Shown piece after piece: positions 54,301 through 64,000 of a DNA stretch of 64,000 nucleotides. Source of the DNA: Eucalyptus grandis (Eukaryota > Streptophyta > Magnoliopsida > Myrtales > Myrtaceae); assembly GCF_016545825.1 (NCBI RefSeq), contig NC_052613.1, positions 55,936,833 to 56,000,832 of the forward strand, written 5' to 3'. A program made the translations under genes and the position numbers. The first letter of the stretch is position 1. Every line of letters begins with the position of its first letter. The notes under the pieces were generated by a model that ran no database searches, had not been told where the DNA came from, and saw only the letters and a program-made list of their open reading frames with translations.

Positions 54301-55445
54301 TTTTCTTCTTCGACATTCCTTCCCCCCTGCGCTCTAATGCCCCGCCATTAGTCACATCCTCCCGTATCACCGTAAGTGCCTACCCAAATCATTTAGATGA
54401 GCTTCTCTCATTGTCCCTAATTGAGATTACCTGATCTGAAGGCTATCATTTCAAGTGTCTAAAACATTTTTTTTTTATTTTTAAAAAAACCCTCTATCTT
54501 CTTATCCCCAATTGGGGTTGCAGGAGTTCTTTGTGAACATGCCTATCATCTTAAGCTCGATTGAGAATACTCCTTGTATATGCCTATTTCTAATTCCAAA
54601 AATCATGAGAAAATCGATTCCCCTACATATCGCCCCCATACCCATGTCCAACTACTTAAATATGCCTGTTTCTAATTCCAAATGGCACTTGAAACCAAGA
54701 TGCTTCCTTCCATTGCACAACATGCTTTCTCTTCCATTCAATTCTGGTAATGAAGTGAGCCAAGGTCTAAACTCATATCCAGATCAGAGTATATGGACAA
54801 CAAAACAACCAATAATTTCAATAATCAATAAAAACACGTGCAACCAAACACATACTTCTCATAGGTCTCACGAGCCATCTTCACAATGTGCTTCGCATCA
54901 GCCTCTAATATAGAAGACAGTCCAACACTGCCGCCATTTTCCGGATGAACAAACACATGTTTCCTCCCTCGGGCCGACAGCAAAAGCTGCGTGTACCCAA
55001 AGATGCACCTCAGGACGAAATACAACTTCTGGTGAACAGATACAGGAAGCCAGTGCAGCCACTCATTCACTCCTCCTTTCGGTCTCGTAACTCTCTGCAC
55101 ATAACAATCAATACGGAAACTTGAGCAAAACGCCCGCTAACATACACACATGATTTCTCAAACCAGAGAGAGGTGTAAACAAAACAAGGCGTCGGGGAAA
55201 CCGCGCCAAATCGTAAAAAAAAACACTGCGACGGATTGGAAATCAGGCAGCCGGGGACTCACATACAGGACATGCTTGTCGGCCAGTCCGAGGGCGCGGA
55301 CCAGGCCGATGCTCTGGTTCTCGGACCCGGCCGAGCCGTTCCCGATCACGACGGCGCGCCTGACGACGCTGTAGGTCCCGCCTTCGAAGATCTCCGGCAC
55401 GCCCGGAGTGGGGCCGGGAGGCTCGGGGAGCCGTATCGGCTTCAT
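51354..55445 (-). CDS. ELM1: Mitochondrial fission protein ELM1
   Basis: ELM1 is a plant protein on the mitochondrial outer surface that recruits dynamin-related DRP3 to fission sites. Ten exons: 55263-55445, 54856-55094, 53498-53594, 53168-53317, 52974-53100, 52132-52244, 51996-52059, 51807-51900, 51583-51691 and 51354-51455, together 425 residues, matching the family length. Landmarks in order are AVVIGNGSAGSENQSIGLVR near the N-terminus, RVTRPKGGVNEWLHWLPV, KHVFVHPENGGSVGLSSILE, DGPLLVVASGRDTISVASSI, NRFDLVITPRHDYYPL, LLVVNIGGPTR, YGADLAKKLISNL, FVVTADSISMISEVCSTGKP and the C-terminal EALAERGWRLRT. The whole protein is the ELM1 (formerly DUF1022) domain, which resembles a glycosyltransferase-like fold. 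All junctions keep frame; no defect. Confidence 0.96.
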
Positions 55446-56317
55446 CGAGACCCCGAACGGCGCGGCGGATAGACGGCGATCGGAGCCCTAATTGAGGACT
55501 GCGGCGCTCGATTCCGACGCGAGGAAGGCTCGCGAAGAGGCGCACGGAGGGGATCCAATCGCGATTTCTGCTACGCAATTTCGCAGTGAAGATGCAGAGA
55601 TGTACGAAGGCGAAGAAGAAAGGATTTGGGCAGTTGATGTCGGAGGAGAGTTCAAGTACTGCTTTTTCTAACAGAAAGATATTTCCCACTTACCCAGAAA
55701 GAAAACCCAAATTCTCTTCTTCTTTTTTAATTAAGAAAGTTGATTAAATTCGTATAATATGAAAATACTGACAAATTATTCATGGAATTATTATTTTTTT
55801 AGAATTCCTTTCCTCAATTAAAATAATCGGCAGAAGTTGAATAAAAATATAAGTATAGCGTACCAAAGTCTCATTGAATTTTGTGAATAAAAAAAAATCT
55901 CGTTGAGTTCTCTCGATTTGAATATGGTTTTTAAGATAATGGTAATGCCATTAAGTTTTTTGGAGTAAAATAAATTAGAAAAAGGATATTAGAAGTTTGT
56001 ATGAAACTCTTTATATTAAGTCGGAGAAAAAACGATTATCTAAGTGCTTCAACAATAAATTCCGACCAAAAGTTTCACGTGACTTTTATAATAAAATGTT
56101 TAATCCGATATTACTTTTTTTTTTATATAAAAAAACGAGTCTAGCGACGACTTAAGACTTATGAGGTGGTTGGCTTGGCTAAATGACAGGGCACGAAGCT
56201 TCTCTCAAAATAGAATTTCTCTTTGTTTGTTCAACGCTAGATGGGTTGAAGTCGCCGGTCGCCGTTGCTTGCTTGCTTACTTGTGTGCCGTGTCTCACTC
56301 TCACTTAGTCACTCACT
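55446..56317. other. ELM1 leader and promoter, AT-rich spacer
   Basis: 55446-55690 is the GC-rich ELM1 leader. Beyond it the DNA is AT-rich with no gene or repeat recognised. Confidence 0.4.
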
Positions 56318-56767
56318 TGATTATTGTCATCCTTGGCCGTGGAATGACTCGTGAGGCTCCTAGTGAGCGGAATTCGTTAGGCCGACCTTCCTTCTATAGC
56401 TGTTTCAGCAAACAATACGGTGAATGCTTCATTGTATGAGATCGTACCATGCCCAACTTTGCTCGGGCATCTAGTTTATCAAACGAGACAGGAAATCTCT
56501 TTAAGCTTGACAAATAGTTTCAGCCTGCCATGGCCTCGTCAGGAGAATAGCATTAGCTCCCAACCAATTTGTGCACGGGAGGCCGACCTCACTTTCAGAG
56601 TTCCTAACTGATATAATCATTCTATCCTAGAACTCCTAGCATAATCGTCCTAACGCCATTCCCACGGACTAGTTATGTTCATCCATTCTGTCTTCTCACT
56701 CTTCACTTGATAATCCAAGCACCACTCACTAGTGTCATGAGTACATGAGAATTTACAGACGTTGACA
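56318..56767 (-). repeat. 3' LTR of the TRIM-like element
   Basis: The downstream LTR in element orientation. It begins TGTCAACGTCTG on the minus strand directly after the polypurine tract. Its far end (near 56318) is approximate because the first 20-27 bases align poorly with the other LTR. Confidence 0.7.
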
Positions 56768-57352
56768 TTCTCCCCCACTCAATTTCGCAACGCCCTCGTT
56801 CCAATCTGTTTAGTCGCTTCCTTGCGTCCCTTAACCATTGATATGCCACTTTTGGGATTTCACATCAAATGGTCACACTCGCTCAACAAAACAAGTTTTG
56901 CTCCATTGGTAATCTCTTTTGATCTCAAATGCTTGGTCATTGTTAGTCACCTGCGCTTTTTTTGGCAAGTGTGGCATTTTTCGCCAATCGCATCTTTTGG
57001 TAGTACCATTTTTGCCTATTTAGCATTTTGACCCTAGCAAACCAAATGGAGGTTCATTCCTTGTTGAAAACATGGCAGTAAATCTATTCTTTGAATTCAC
57101 TGATCGGATTCAGTTCTTCTCAGACTCTCTGCCCGCTCGGTGAGGAACCGACTCTTCCTAGTACCCCATTGTCATCCTAGGAGCTTTAGAGAGCCACGCT
57201 TTGTCGGAGCACCTTTTGCTTCAGCGATTCACTCTCCGCCCTCGTAGGACTAGGTAGACCGCTAGTATTTCTCAGTTTAACCCACACTGGAGTGTGGAGT
57301 CCAATCCTCTGACTCACTCACTTACCGGAGGGATTCCTGCTTTGATACCATG

Positions 57353-57810
57353 TGTTACGGGCCGACAGTTTCCTTGGCCATGAAACGACTAGTGACGCGC
57401 TTGGTGAGCGGAATTCGCCAGGCCAGCCTTCCTTCTATAACTATTCCAGCGAACAATATAGTAAATGCTTCCTTGTACGAGATTGTACCACGCCCAGCTT
57501 CGCTCAGTCGTTTAGTCCATCAAGTGAGACAGCAGATCTCTTTAAGCTCGACAACTAATTTCGACCTCCCATGGTCTCGTCAAGAGAACAGCATTAACTC
57601 CCGACCAATTTGTGCACGGAAAGCCAACCCCGCTTTCAGAGCTCCTAAATGATATAATCCTTCTATTTTATAACTTCTAGCACCAACCGTCCCGACGCCA
57701 CTCACACGAACCAATTGTGTTCATCTCCTCTACCTCCTCACTCTCCACTTGATAATTACAAGCACTAGTCACAAGTGTCATGAGTACGGGAGGATTCACG
57801 GACCATGACA
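57353..57810 (-). repeat. 5' LTR of the TRIM-like element
   Basis: The upstream LTR in element orientation. It begins TGTCATGGTCCG on the minus strand and ends CCCGTAACA two bases before the primer-binding site. Confidence 0.75.
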
Positions 57811-59417
57811 CTATCGTCATCCTCTCAACTCGCTTGCTCAATTGGCACAGAAAAAAAAGGATTTGGTAGTCTTAAAAAAAATTAGGGCTTGGATATAAGG
57901 GAAAAAGTCGAGCCTCGATGTTAGAGGAGAAATGTTGCAATTGGTAAAAGATGAGTGATTTATCGTGTTTAGTCCATGAAATCTTCTCCCATGATTTAAT
58001 TGTGTCTAAGATGTTCTTCTTCAACTTTTGAGCCAACAATAATAGTAATATTCACCTTCATCTCTGCTTCATTGATATAAATTTAAGCATTTGTCCTGCT
58101 CTTGCTCTTCATGGCAAGATTTAGTTTTGGGTGAAAATCAAATTGGGATTTTGAATTTGGGAAAATGTTTGATTGTTTGATTTATGGTTTATATTTGGGA
58201 TAAAACATATAGATGACGACGTTTAGGAGTATATTTATATACTAGGCATGCCACACAAGCCACGTTAGTCGGGAAATTTAATAAAATTTTAGATTTTCGA
58301 TAATCAAAATTGGAGTTAACACTTAAATGATCTTTTTTTTTTGTTTAATTAATACTAAAATGATCCAATGAAAGTTTTTAGTACCAAAACGAATATCGCA
58401 TGAAACATTTGGTATTTCTGGTGTTGTTATTTCAAAATAAATTAGTAATTAAATATGTGCATGTCCGATTACTTTTATTCACATACTCAATAATTAAAGT
58501 GTCATTTAGATAATGATGATGCTGATGATTTGTGGTAATTAGCGCACTTTGTGCGGGAAGACTTTCTCAAATCACATAGTACAATAACTACCGATGGTAT
58601 ATTTTTGTGGTAATTACTGCACTCTGTGCGGGAAGACTTTCTCAAATCACGTAGTGCAATAACTGCCTATGGTAAATTATACATATCAAACCTTTTAAAG
58701 TACAGTCGCTTTTAATCTTACCATAATCATGTAGGGGCGCTCTGAAAAATTCAAAAAAATGAGACCAACATGATCGAGATATCGGCGGGGCTTTTGGTCA
58801 ATTGGCTTACATGGCTAATGAGCCGTCCGTCGAAGTTTTTTTATTTCAATGGCTTTGTTATCCTAACTAACAGTTCAAATTTCTAACGGAAATCTAATTG
58901 TTTTAAATTTTAACAAGTCAATTACCGTAATTGATTCTAGGTGGAGGGTATAAATCACTGGTGATGGTGACAATTGAAGTATAACTCATAAGACAAAAAA
59001 TTGAAAATAGATTTAAGACAAAAAAAAAGATTTTAGGATAGAATTGAGAGTGGACCTAAAGTTGGAGGACTTCTATAAAATAAAAAAGGTTTAGGATAAA
59101 ATTAAGAGCAGATTTAAAGTCAGAAGGTCTTTTGAGTATTAATCCTATTGGAGAGAATTTTAGGATCACCCACATGGCCCTCCCACCAAATCACCACTTT
59201 CCCGCTGCGTCTTCAATTGCGGCTTGAAAAATCAAAGAAGCAGCCCAGAAGCTACCTGTTGACCGGGCGATAGAAAGTGGGAGCCCCGGACTTTACCAAA
59301 ATAGCCTCTTCGTTTATTGTACTTACTAATCGGACCCAGTTTATACGGGGCAAAATAGTGGCCCTTCGGGTCCTGTGTAGGTTTTTATATATGCCCGGGC
59401 GGCCCTTTTCCCAAAGA

Positions 59418-59451
<34 letters not shown>

Positions 59452-59617
59452 GGCCTCGGACAGTATATTCCCAGGCAGGTTTGAAAAAACACACACATAT
59501 ATATAGGCATCAACAGCAATTGGCCAAGATATGCTCCCCCTCTAGCCATCTTTCTCTCTAATCATTTCGATCATCGTCCTCTACACAGGACTACCGATCC
59601 TCAAGAAACTGATCCCA
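57811..59617. other. Gene-free spacer with a two-copy repeat and TA microsatellite
   Basis: Contains a tandem pair of about 77 bp (58532-58680), a segment at about 58885-58995 that recurs twice near 60.7-61.0 kb, and a TA run (about 59426-59452). No gene before the open frame at 59618, apart from the in-frame hydrophobic leader discussed with that gene. Confidence 0.5.
58532..58680. repeat. Two-copy tandem repeat, unit about 77 bp
   Basis: Both units carry gtggtaatta, ctttgtgcggg/ctctgtgcggg, aagactttctcaaatcac, caataact and atggta in the same order. Confidence 0.8.
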
Positions 59618-60208
59618 ATGCCGCCTGACCGTCGTCCCGACACAAAAGTCCGAGGTTCCCCTGGCTTCACTTCCTTCCACCCCATCCTCGCCTTCCTTGT
59701 TCCCGTGCTGGTGAACTTGGTCGAGGTCAAATTCCAAGGGAAACCCGAGTCCCCATTCGAGACCCATCCTTTTGCCACCTCCCTTGCCGTCTTCTGTCTT
59801 CTGTTCTATTGCGCACTGGCGCTTGTCGCTCACCTGTCGTTGGCTCCCGCTTGCTGCGCGCGAGCGTTCCACATTCTCATGATGCTCGCCGCCACGCTTT
59901 CAGTGGCGTCCCTCGCATCGGTGTTGGTCCCGGGCCCCTTTCAATCCTTACCCTATCTCTCGCCATTCCCGTTGCTTCCCGTGGTCCTCCTGCCATGTCT
60001 CGCTCGAAACCTTTACACATGGGCTCACCACAAGAGCGTATCTATTTTTGTCCACGTTTTCCGCCCTCGCCGACTAGCAGCCCCGACGCTCTTGCCTCGT
60101 ACGGTCATGGATGCGCGCGCTTCGTGCCGGAATTGGGAATCGGTCCAAGCTGACCCATCCCCAGATGTCCTTCTGGGTGCCCACCCCGAGCACACCCCTG
60201 GAAAGTGA
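59618..60208 (+). CDS. Intronless multi-pass membrane protein, family not recognised
   Basis: A 196-codon open frame starting MPPDRRPDTKVRG. It has hydrophobic segments at about residues 20-38 (PILAFLVPVLVNLVEV), 53-76 (TSLAVFCLLFYCALALVAHL), 84-104 (FHILMMLAATLSVASLASVL) and 107-129 (LPYLSPFPLLPVVLLPCLA), then a hydrophilic basic tail of about 65 residues. GTP- or metal-binding motifs are absent. The frame continues upstream without a stop back to TAG at 59543, encoding another hydrophobic stretch (SLIISIIVLYTGLPILKKL). An in-frame ATG lies four codons before that TAG (59531). The ancestral protein may therefore have started at 59531 and lost its first membrane helix to a nonsense change. 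Composition and length support real coding sequence; function is unknown. Confidence 0.6.
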   Translation: MPPDRRPDTKVRGSPGFTSFHPILAFLVPVLVNLVEVKFQGKPESPFETHPFATSLAVFCLLFYCALALVAHLSLAPACCARAFHILMMLAATLSVASLASVLVPGPFQSLPYLSPFPLLPVVLLPCLARNLYTWAHHKSVSIFVHVFRPRRLAAPTLLPRTVMDARASCRNWESVQADPSPDVLLGAHPEHTPGK

Positions 60209-61728
60209 AACTACCGTGCAGAAGAAAAATAACATCGCGTTGCACAACCTTTACCAATGCCAGAAGCAGCTTATGGTTTTGCTTTTGTTGGTATCTCGCG
60301 AGTCATATTGTATTTTGTTGGTGTCTAATGAGAGTCATATCATATGGTGTCTAATGAGAGTCAAATCATATTTTCCACGTACGAGTAATTGATAGAGTGA
60401 ACTGCTCACGGAGCAAGTAGACATCAAAATTCTTTCCATTTGAATATATGAGGGCTCTATGTATCTACAAATTGAACCACATCATGGAGCTAAATATCAC
60501 ATTAAAAAAGGAAACTGGAACATGGTACAAATTGCCTTGATGACTGACATGACAATCACCACTCGAGAGACACGCTTAATGCTGAAAACTAATCTTACCA
60601 AAAGAAGGAAATCATGTCTCAGATACTTGATCAATTACATCACTCTTGTACCTTTAACACATTTTTTGTTATACCACCTACTCTCTTTTGCCGCAAGTCA
60701 ATTACTGTAACTGATGGGAATCTAATTGTTTTAAATTTTAACAAGTCAATTACTGTAATTGATTCTAGGTGGAGGGTATAAATCACTGGCTTAATGCCGA
60801 AAACTAATCTTACCAAAAGAAGGAAATCATGTCTCAGATACTTGATCAATTACATCACTCTTGTACCTTTAACACATTTTTGTTATACCACCTACTCTCT
60901 TTTGCCGCAAGTCAATTACTGTAACTGATGGGAATCTAATTGTTTTAAATTTTAACAAGTCAATTACTGTAATTGATTCTAGGTGGAGGGTATAAATCAC
61001 TGGTGATGGTGACAATTGAAGTATAACTCATAAGAGGTATTGAACTATCCATGGTAAAAGTGTCGCCTCTTTTAAACAACAATTGCCACGATGAACTCTC
61101 CTCAAATTGCGTTAAACAATCACATAAGGCAATTGAGCCATTGTTTGGACTTAAAAGGTCATCGCCATGCTGGTGAATTTGATTGGGCGTGTTCGTTTAA
61201 AAACCACTCATTTTCAATCAATGCGCTTCGATAAATTAAATCCAAACATTAGAATTCAAGCATTTATAACATTTAGACAAAAATGAAATGCTACTAATTC
61301 CATTTTAAAGCATGGCACCATCATCACCATTCTTCTGGCCCCCAAAAGAGTAAATACAAACAGAGTCATATTTCTTATTATGCACAAACAAATCACTATC
61401 AGCATAAACTCCTTTTTATTTTCTAAAAAAGACCTTATTATTTTATGTTGTTGGGTAACAGCCTAACACGAGAGAAAAAAATTTTGAGTGCTAATTATTA
61501 GGTTCCCGTCAACCCCAAACTTGATCTTAGGTACCACCAAAACTTAGGAAAATATCCTTGAAATCCATATATTATATACTTTTAATGATTCAAGATATCG
61601 AACGTTTCAGCTAAACCTTCCCTTATTTTTTATTTTAGTTTTTTCCTAAACACAAATGTTTAAAATAAAAAAACCCTTTTTAAAGAAAAAGGAAAAAAAA
61701 AAGAGAATAAAAAAGAAAAATAACTCAT
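60209..61728. other. Gene-free spacer with tandem duplications
   Basis: No gene seen. Contains a short tandem pair near 60318-60370 (ggtgtctaatgagagtca twice), the 215-bp tandem duplication at 60575-61003, and A-rich DNA up to the tRNA gene. Confidence 0.5.
60575..61003. repeat. 215-bp tandem duplication
   Basis: Copies at 60575-60789 and 60790-61003 start cttaatgc(t/c)gaaaactaat and are almost identical, differing at a few positions and by one base in a T run. Their last 80-110 bases (from gaatctaattgttttaaatt to ggtataaatcactgg) also occur at about 58885-58965, before the membrane-protein gene, so this family is dispersed locally. Confidence 0.9.
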
Positions 61729-61801
61729 CGCCCACCGTGGGGCTCGAACCCACGACCACAAGGTTAAGAGCCTTGCGCTCTACCAACTGAGCTAGACGGG
61801 C
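61729..61801 (-). tRNA. tRNA-Lys (anticodon CTT)
   Basis: A 73-base cloverleaf on the minus strand. Acceptor stem GCCCGTC pairs with the matching 3' side ending GGGCG. The D arm is TAGCTCAGTTGGTAGAGC, with A box TAGCTCAGTTGG. The anticodon loop is CTCTTAA, giving anticodon CTT. The T arm GTGGGTTCGAGCCCCAC holds the B box GGTTCGAGCCC. CCA is not encoded, as usual for eukaryotic nuclear tRNAs. An A-rich run just below 61721 supplies the T-rich pol III terminator on the minus strand. Confidence 0.96.
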
Positions 61802-62579
61802 TTCTTGGAATGTGCTGCCGTCAAATCTACTTTATCCAAATTATTACTTCAACAATACGGAATATTATGCGCGTCGATTTCACTGTTTCCTATTTTTATT
61901 TCTTCGTTGGTTCTTTCACAAGCACTCCTATTCTTTACAACGCAAGCAATCTGCCGTTTTCATCCATGAAGATCTGCCTATGTCACTTACATTTTCACAG
62001 CATCAAAGTCAAATGAATGCTCTCTGCAAAAGCATGGCTGCCTGCCGGCTGCCATTCCAGAAGAATCAAGCCACTGCCTGACCTCAGAAATGAAAGGACG
62101 GCTTGCATAATTCTACCAGCAGAAGATCATAATGGGCAATTGCCAAACAACAAGCAAATAAAGCATGTAATCTGGAACATATGGAAATTCGACCAAAACG
62201 GTCAGCAGATTTAATGAACATGCCAAAGGCGAGTGATTTGCATGACAAACCAAGGCAGATTGACCCCTACCCAGTTTCATTAATCATGTTGCCCGTTTCG
62301 GCTAATCATCACCCTCATGCCGAACTTCCTCCATGTATAACACGGGGAAGCTAACCCGGAAAAAGATTCAGAAAGAGGTCGCGACATCAGAAGCAGTGGA
62401 CTGCATTCATATGGAGATGACTAGGAACCCCGTGCTTTAATCGACAAAGCTGAGAGAACGGAAGACAGCACAGAGCATTTTAGGGGAGGGCCGTTCTAAC
62501 ATTTGTCTTCCATTCGACGGAAATACTCGACACGGGTTGAAAGAAGAACCAGGAGATTCACCGAGTGTCTGGACTGGTA
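61802..62579. other. Spacer between the tRNA and the divergent right-end ORFs
   Basis: No recognised gene. Balanced composition; it could include 3' untranslated sequence of the small minus-strand ORF if that is real. Confidence 0.35.
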
Positions 62580-62723
62580 TCAACGCGAACCGTTACCTGC
62601 ATGCTGAAAGATGCCGGCATCTCCTCCTGATATTGAGTCCAGATCTTGAAGATGGTCCTGGTCATTGAGTTCATCCCATCCTTTAATCATGGCCGCTTCA
62701 GTGGCATACAAAAGCTCGGCCAT
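62580..62723 (-). CDS. Small ORF of 47 codons, possible last exon or short peptide
   Basis: Reads MAELLYATEAAMIKGWDELN at the start and is acidic and non-repetitive, more protein-like than most chance frames here. A splice-acceptor-like TGCAG lies just above it (near 62730) and a donor-like GCAG|GTAACGG inside its end, so it could be an exon. It is divergent from the proline-rich gene, with only about 30 bases between the two ATGs, so it may instead lie in that gene's leader. I do not recognise it. Confidence 0.25.
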   Translation of the reverse strand: MAELLYATEAAMIKGWDELNDQDHLQDLDSISGGDAGIFQHAGNGSR

Positions 62724-62752
62724 TTTACCTGCATTTTAGCTTCCCGCCCAGA

Positions 62753-64000
62753 ATGAGAGTGAGTTTGAGCGTTTCACTGTCGAAGGAAGGCATTGTTGTG
62801 TACATCCTAATCATCTTGTTCAGTGCTGTAGCGAGTGATCGGCAGGATAACAATGGACGGGCCTTCAACTCCTCCAAACCCTCTACCCGTTCATCCTTTG
62901 CATCGTATTACGGAGGCCATCCGCCACCTCCGCCAGTCCTCGTGGCTGATCCGCCTCCAACAGCAGCACCCAGATCCCCAGTACCGCCAGTATCTAGAAC
63001 GCCTTATCCGGGTTATGGATCACATCCTGTCTTACATTCGCCGCCATCAGCTCCTCCCCAGCATGGTGCGCCGTCAAATACGGGCCAACCAGCTTCAACA
63101 CCTCGAGCACCGCCAATATATGGATCTCCTCAATGTCCATCAGCACCACCTCCGCGAGTTGCTCAACCAACTCCACCAGTATATCAACCCCCTACGCCGT
63201 CACATCCTCCATCTCCCCGGAGAGCGGTTTGCTCAGCACCGCCGGAACCTCGATGTGCTCTACCACTTCACATACAACATGTAAGTCCACCACCTCCTCA
63301 AAGGCGACCAGGCCTGCCTCCCGTGCACAGGCCTCCAGTCCCAACTCACTGTCCTCTAGTGTCTCAACCACCTCATAGAAGACCAGTTCTCAGTCCACCT
63401 ACACCTCCTACTAATCAACCTCCCCTAGTTCTGATTTACCACCCTCCAGCTTCTCCACCGCTGGCATATCCAACACCAAGTCCACCTCCTACGTATCAAC
63501 CCCCGTCTCCTCCAACTTTATCACCACCTCCGCCCACTTATCAACCTCCACCTTCTCCTCCTCCCCCTCCTATTTATCCACCACCAACTTCACCACCCCC
63601 ACCTCCTAGCTATCAACCTCCTCCTTCTCCTCCACCTTCTCCACCAGTATCACCACCTTCACCTTCAATTTATCATCCTCCACCTTCTCCACCACCTTCA
63701 TATCCTTCACCACCACCTCCTATTTACCAACCTCCACCTTCTCCGTTACCATCACCTCCTCCCCCTCCTACTTATCAACCTCCATCTTCTCCACTACCCA
63801 TACATCCTTCACCTCCTCCTCCTCCTCCTACTTATTCACCCCCACCTTCTCCAACATTGCCACCCTCTCCAAGTTATGGAACTCCGCTGTCTCCATCACC
63901 TACTGATCCATCACCGCCTCCACCTTCTCCACTATTAGCATCACCTCCACCTCCTGTATTTCCTTCAACACCTCCCCCACCTCTTTCACCAACATCACCG
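62753..64000 (+). CDS. Proline-rich extensin-like secreted protein, 3' end off the right edge
   Basis: One frame stays open from ATG at 62753 to the window edge (416 codons, no stop). The N-terminus MRVSLSVSLSKEGIVVYILI continues ILFSAVAS, a signal peptide with cleavage probably near residue 28. The rest is Pro/Ser/Tyr/Thr-rich, first irregular (HPPPPPVLVADPPP, a few Cys), then from about residue 240 built on repeats such as TYQPP, IYQPPPSP and SPPPPP. Such proteins are secreted, hydroxylated and glycosylated and join the cell-wall matrix. Full SPPPP repeats are few, so it may be a PRP/extensin hybrid rather than a classical extensin. A leucine-rich repeat or kinase domain beyond the edge cannot be excluded. 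Other frames in this region (for example 62835-63284) are long only because the codons are repetitive. Confidence 0.85.
   Translation, partial: MRVSLSVSLSKEGIVVYILIILFSAVASDRQDNNGRAFNSSKPSTRSSFASYYGGHPPPPPVLVADPPPTAAPRSPVPPVSRTPYPGYGSHPVLHSPPSAPPQHGAPSNTGQPASTPRAPPIYGSPQCPSAPPPRVAQPTPPVYQPPTPSHPPSPRRAVCSAPPEPRCALPLHIQHVSPPPPQRRPGLPPVHRPPVPTHCPLVSQPPHRRPVLSPPTPPTNQPPLVLIYHPPASPPLAYPTPSPPPTYQPPSPPTLSPPPPTYQPPPSPPPPPIYPPPTSPPPPPSYQPPPSPPPSPPVSPPSPSIYHPPPSPPPSYPSPPPPIYQPPPSPLPSPPPPPTYQPPSSPLPIHPSPPPPPPTYSPPPSPTLPPSPSYGTPLSPSPTDPSPPPPSPLLASPPPPVFPSTPPPPLSPTSP

Larger units (their letters stand above)
56318..57810 (-). mobile_element. TRIM-like miniature LTR retrotransposon
   Basis: Two direct repeats of about 450 bp, at roughly 56318-56767 and 57353-57810, share many blocks (ccttccttctata, agatctctttaagct, ccaatttgtgcacgg, gtgtcatgagtac). 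Read on the minus strand both begin TGTCA, and the upstream copy ends with ...CCCGTAACA next to TGGTATCAAAGC (57339-57350), an 11/12 match to the tRNA-Met primer-binding site. The other repeat is preceded by the purine tract GAGTGGGGGAGAA (56768-56780). The internal region is under 600 bp and carries no gag or pol. This fits a terminal-repeat retrotransposon in miniature, though its LTRs are longer than in classical TRIMs. The LTRs are clearly diverged, so the insertion is old; no target duplication was found. Confidence 0.8.

Noticed and set aside
56161..57652. Open frames of 60-100 codons within the TRIM-like region
   Set aside because: They fall inside LTRs or the short internal region and repeat between the two LTRs; no gag or pol motifs.
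59252..59494. 80-codon frame crossing a TA microsatellite
   Set aside because: Poly Tyr-Ile translation of the repeat; not coding.
62835..63284. 149-codon His/Arg/Leu-rich frame
   Set aside because: Out-of-frame reading of the proline-rich repeats; the frame with the signal peptide and no stop to the edge starts at 62753.

Overview
The window looks like nuclear DNA from a eudicot plant. Genes are split by GT-AG introns, intergenic DNA is AT-rich and full of short non-autonomous repeats, and the recognisable proteins are plant ones (PSI subunit O, a Casparian-strip protein, a NAC factor, ELM1, OTLD1). The GC-rich palindromic element with long purine tracts near 18 kb resembles repeats I associate with Myrtaceae such as eucalypts; that placement is an inference. 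No bacterial system, CRISPR array or virus was seen.

Layout, left to right. 1-3904 (-): 3'-truncated NIMA-related (NEK) protein kinase, 13 exons visible. 4.8-13.5 kb: about 9 kb without a recognisable gene, containing a 0.9-kb direct duplication at 10.46-12.21 kb. 13572-15258 (+): AIFM2/FSP1-like oxidoreductase pseudogene with two stops and two frameshifts. 15663-17692 (-): membrane-tethered NAC factor with a one-base deletion in the NAC domain. 17.9-19.3 kb: two palindromic elements. 19918-20748 (-): PSAO. 21798-23748 (-): small organelle-type RRM protein. 25186-30385 (-): decapping co-activator DCP1. 32598-37942 (-): BED zinc-finger plus coiled-coil protein with an LTR-like remnant in an intron. 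40113-46074 (-): OTU deubiquitinase OTLD1 with a candidate uORF. 48606-49445 (-): CASP family protein. 49993-50602: MITE with an exact 8-bp target duplication. 51354-55445 (-): mitochondrial fission factor ELM1. 56.32-57.81 kb: a TRIM-like miniature LTR retrotransposon. 59618-60208 (+): intronless membrane protein I do not recognise. 61729-61801 (-): tRNA-Lys(CTT). 62753 to the right edge (+): proline-rich, extensin-like secreted protein, incomplete.

The genes form no operon or cluster; this is an ordinary mixed plant locus. Nearly all intact genes lie on the minus strand. Exon borders were assigned by hand from splice sites, reading-frame continuity and remembered family architecture, without alignments, so they may be off by a few bases where several AG or GT dinucleotides compete. 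The most notable observations are the decayed AIFM2-like gene beside a frameshifted NAC gene, the TRIM-like element, the MITE, the short BED/coiled-coil protein, the OTLD1 uORF, and the orphan membrane protein whose in-frame hydrophobic leader is cut off by a TAG.
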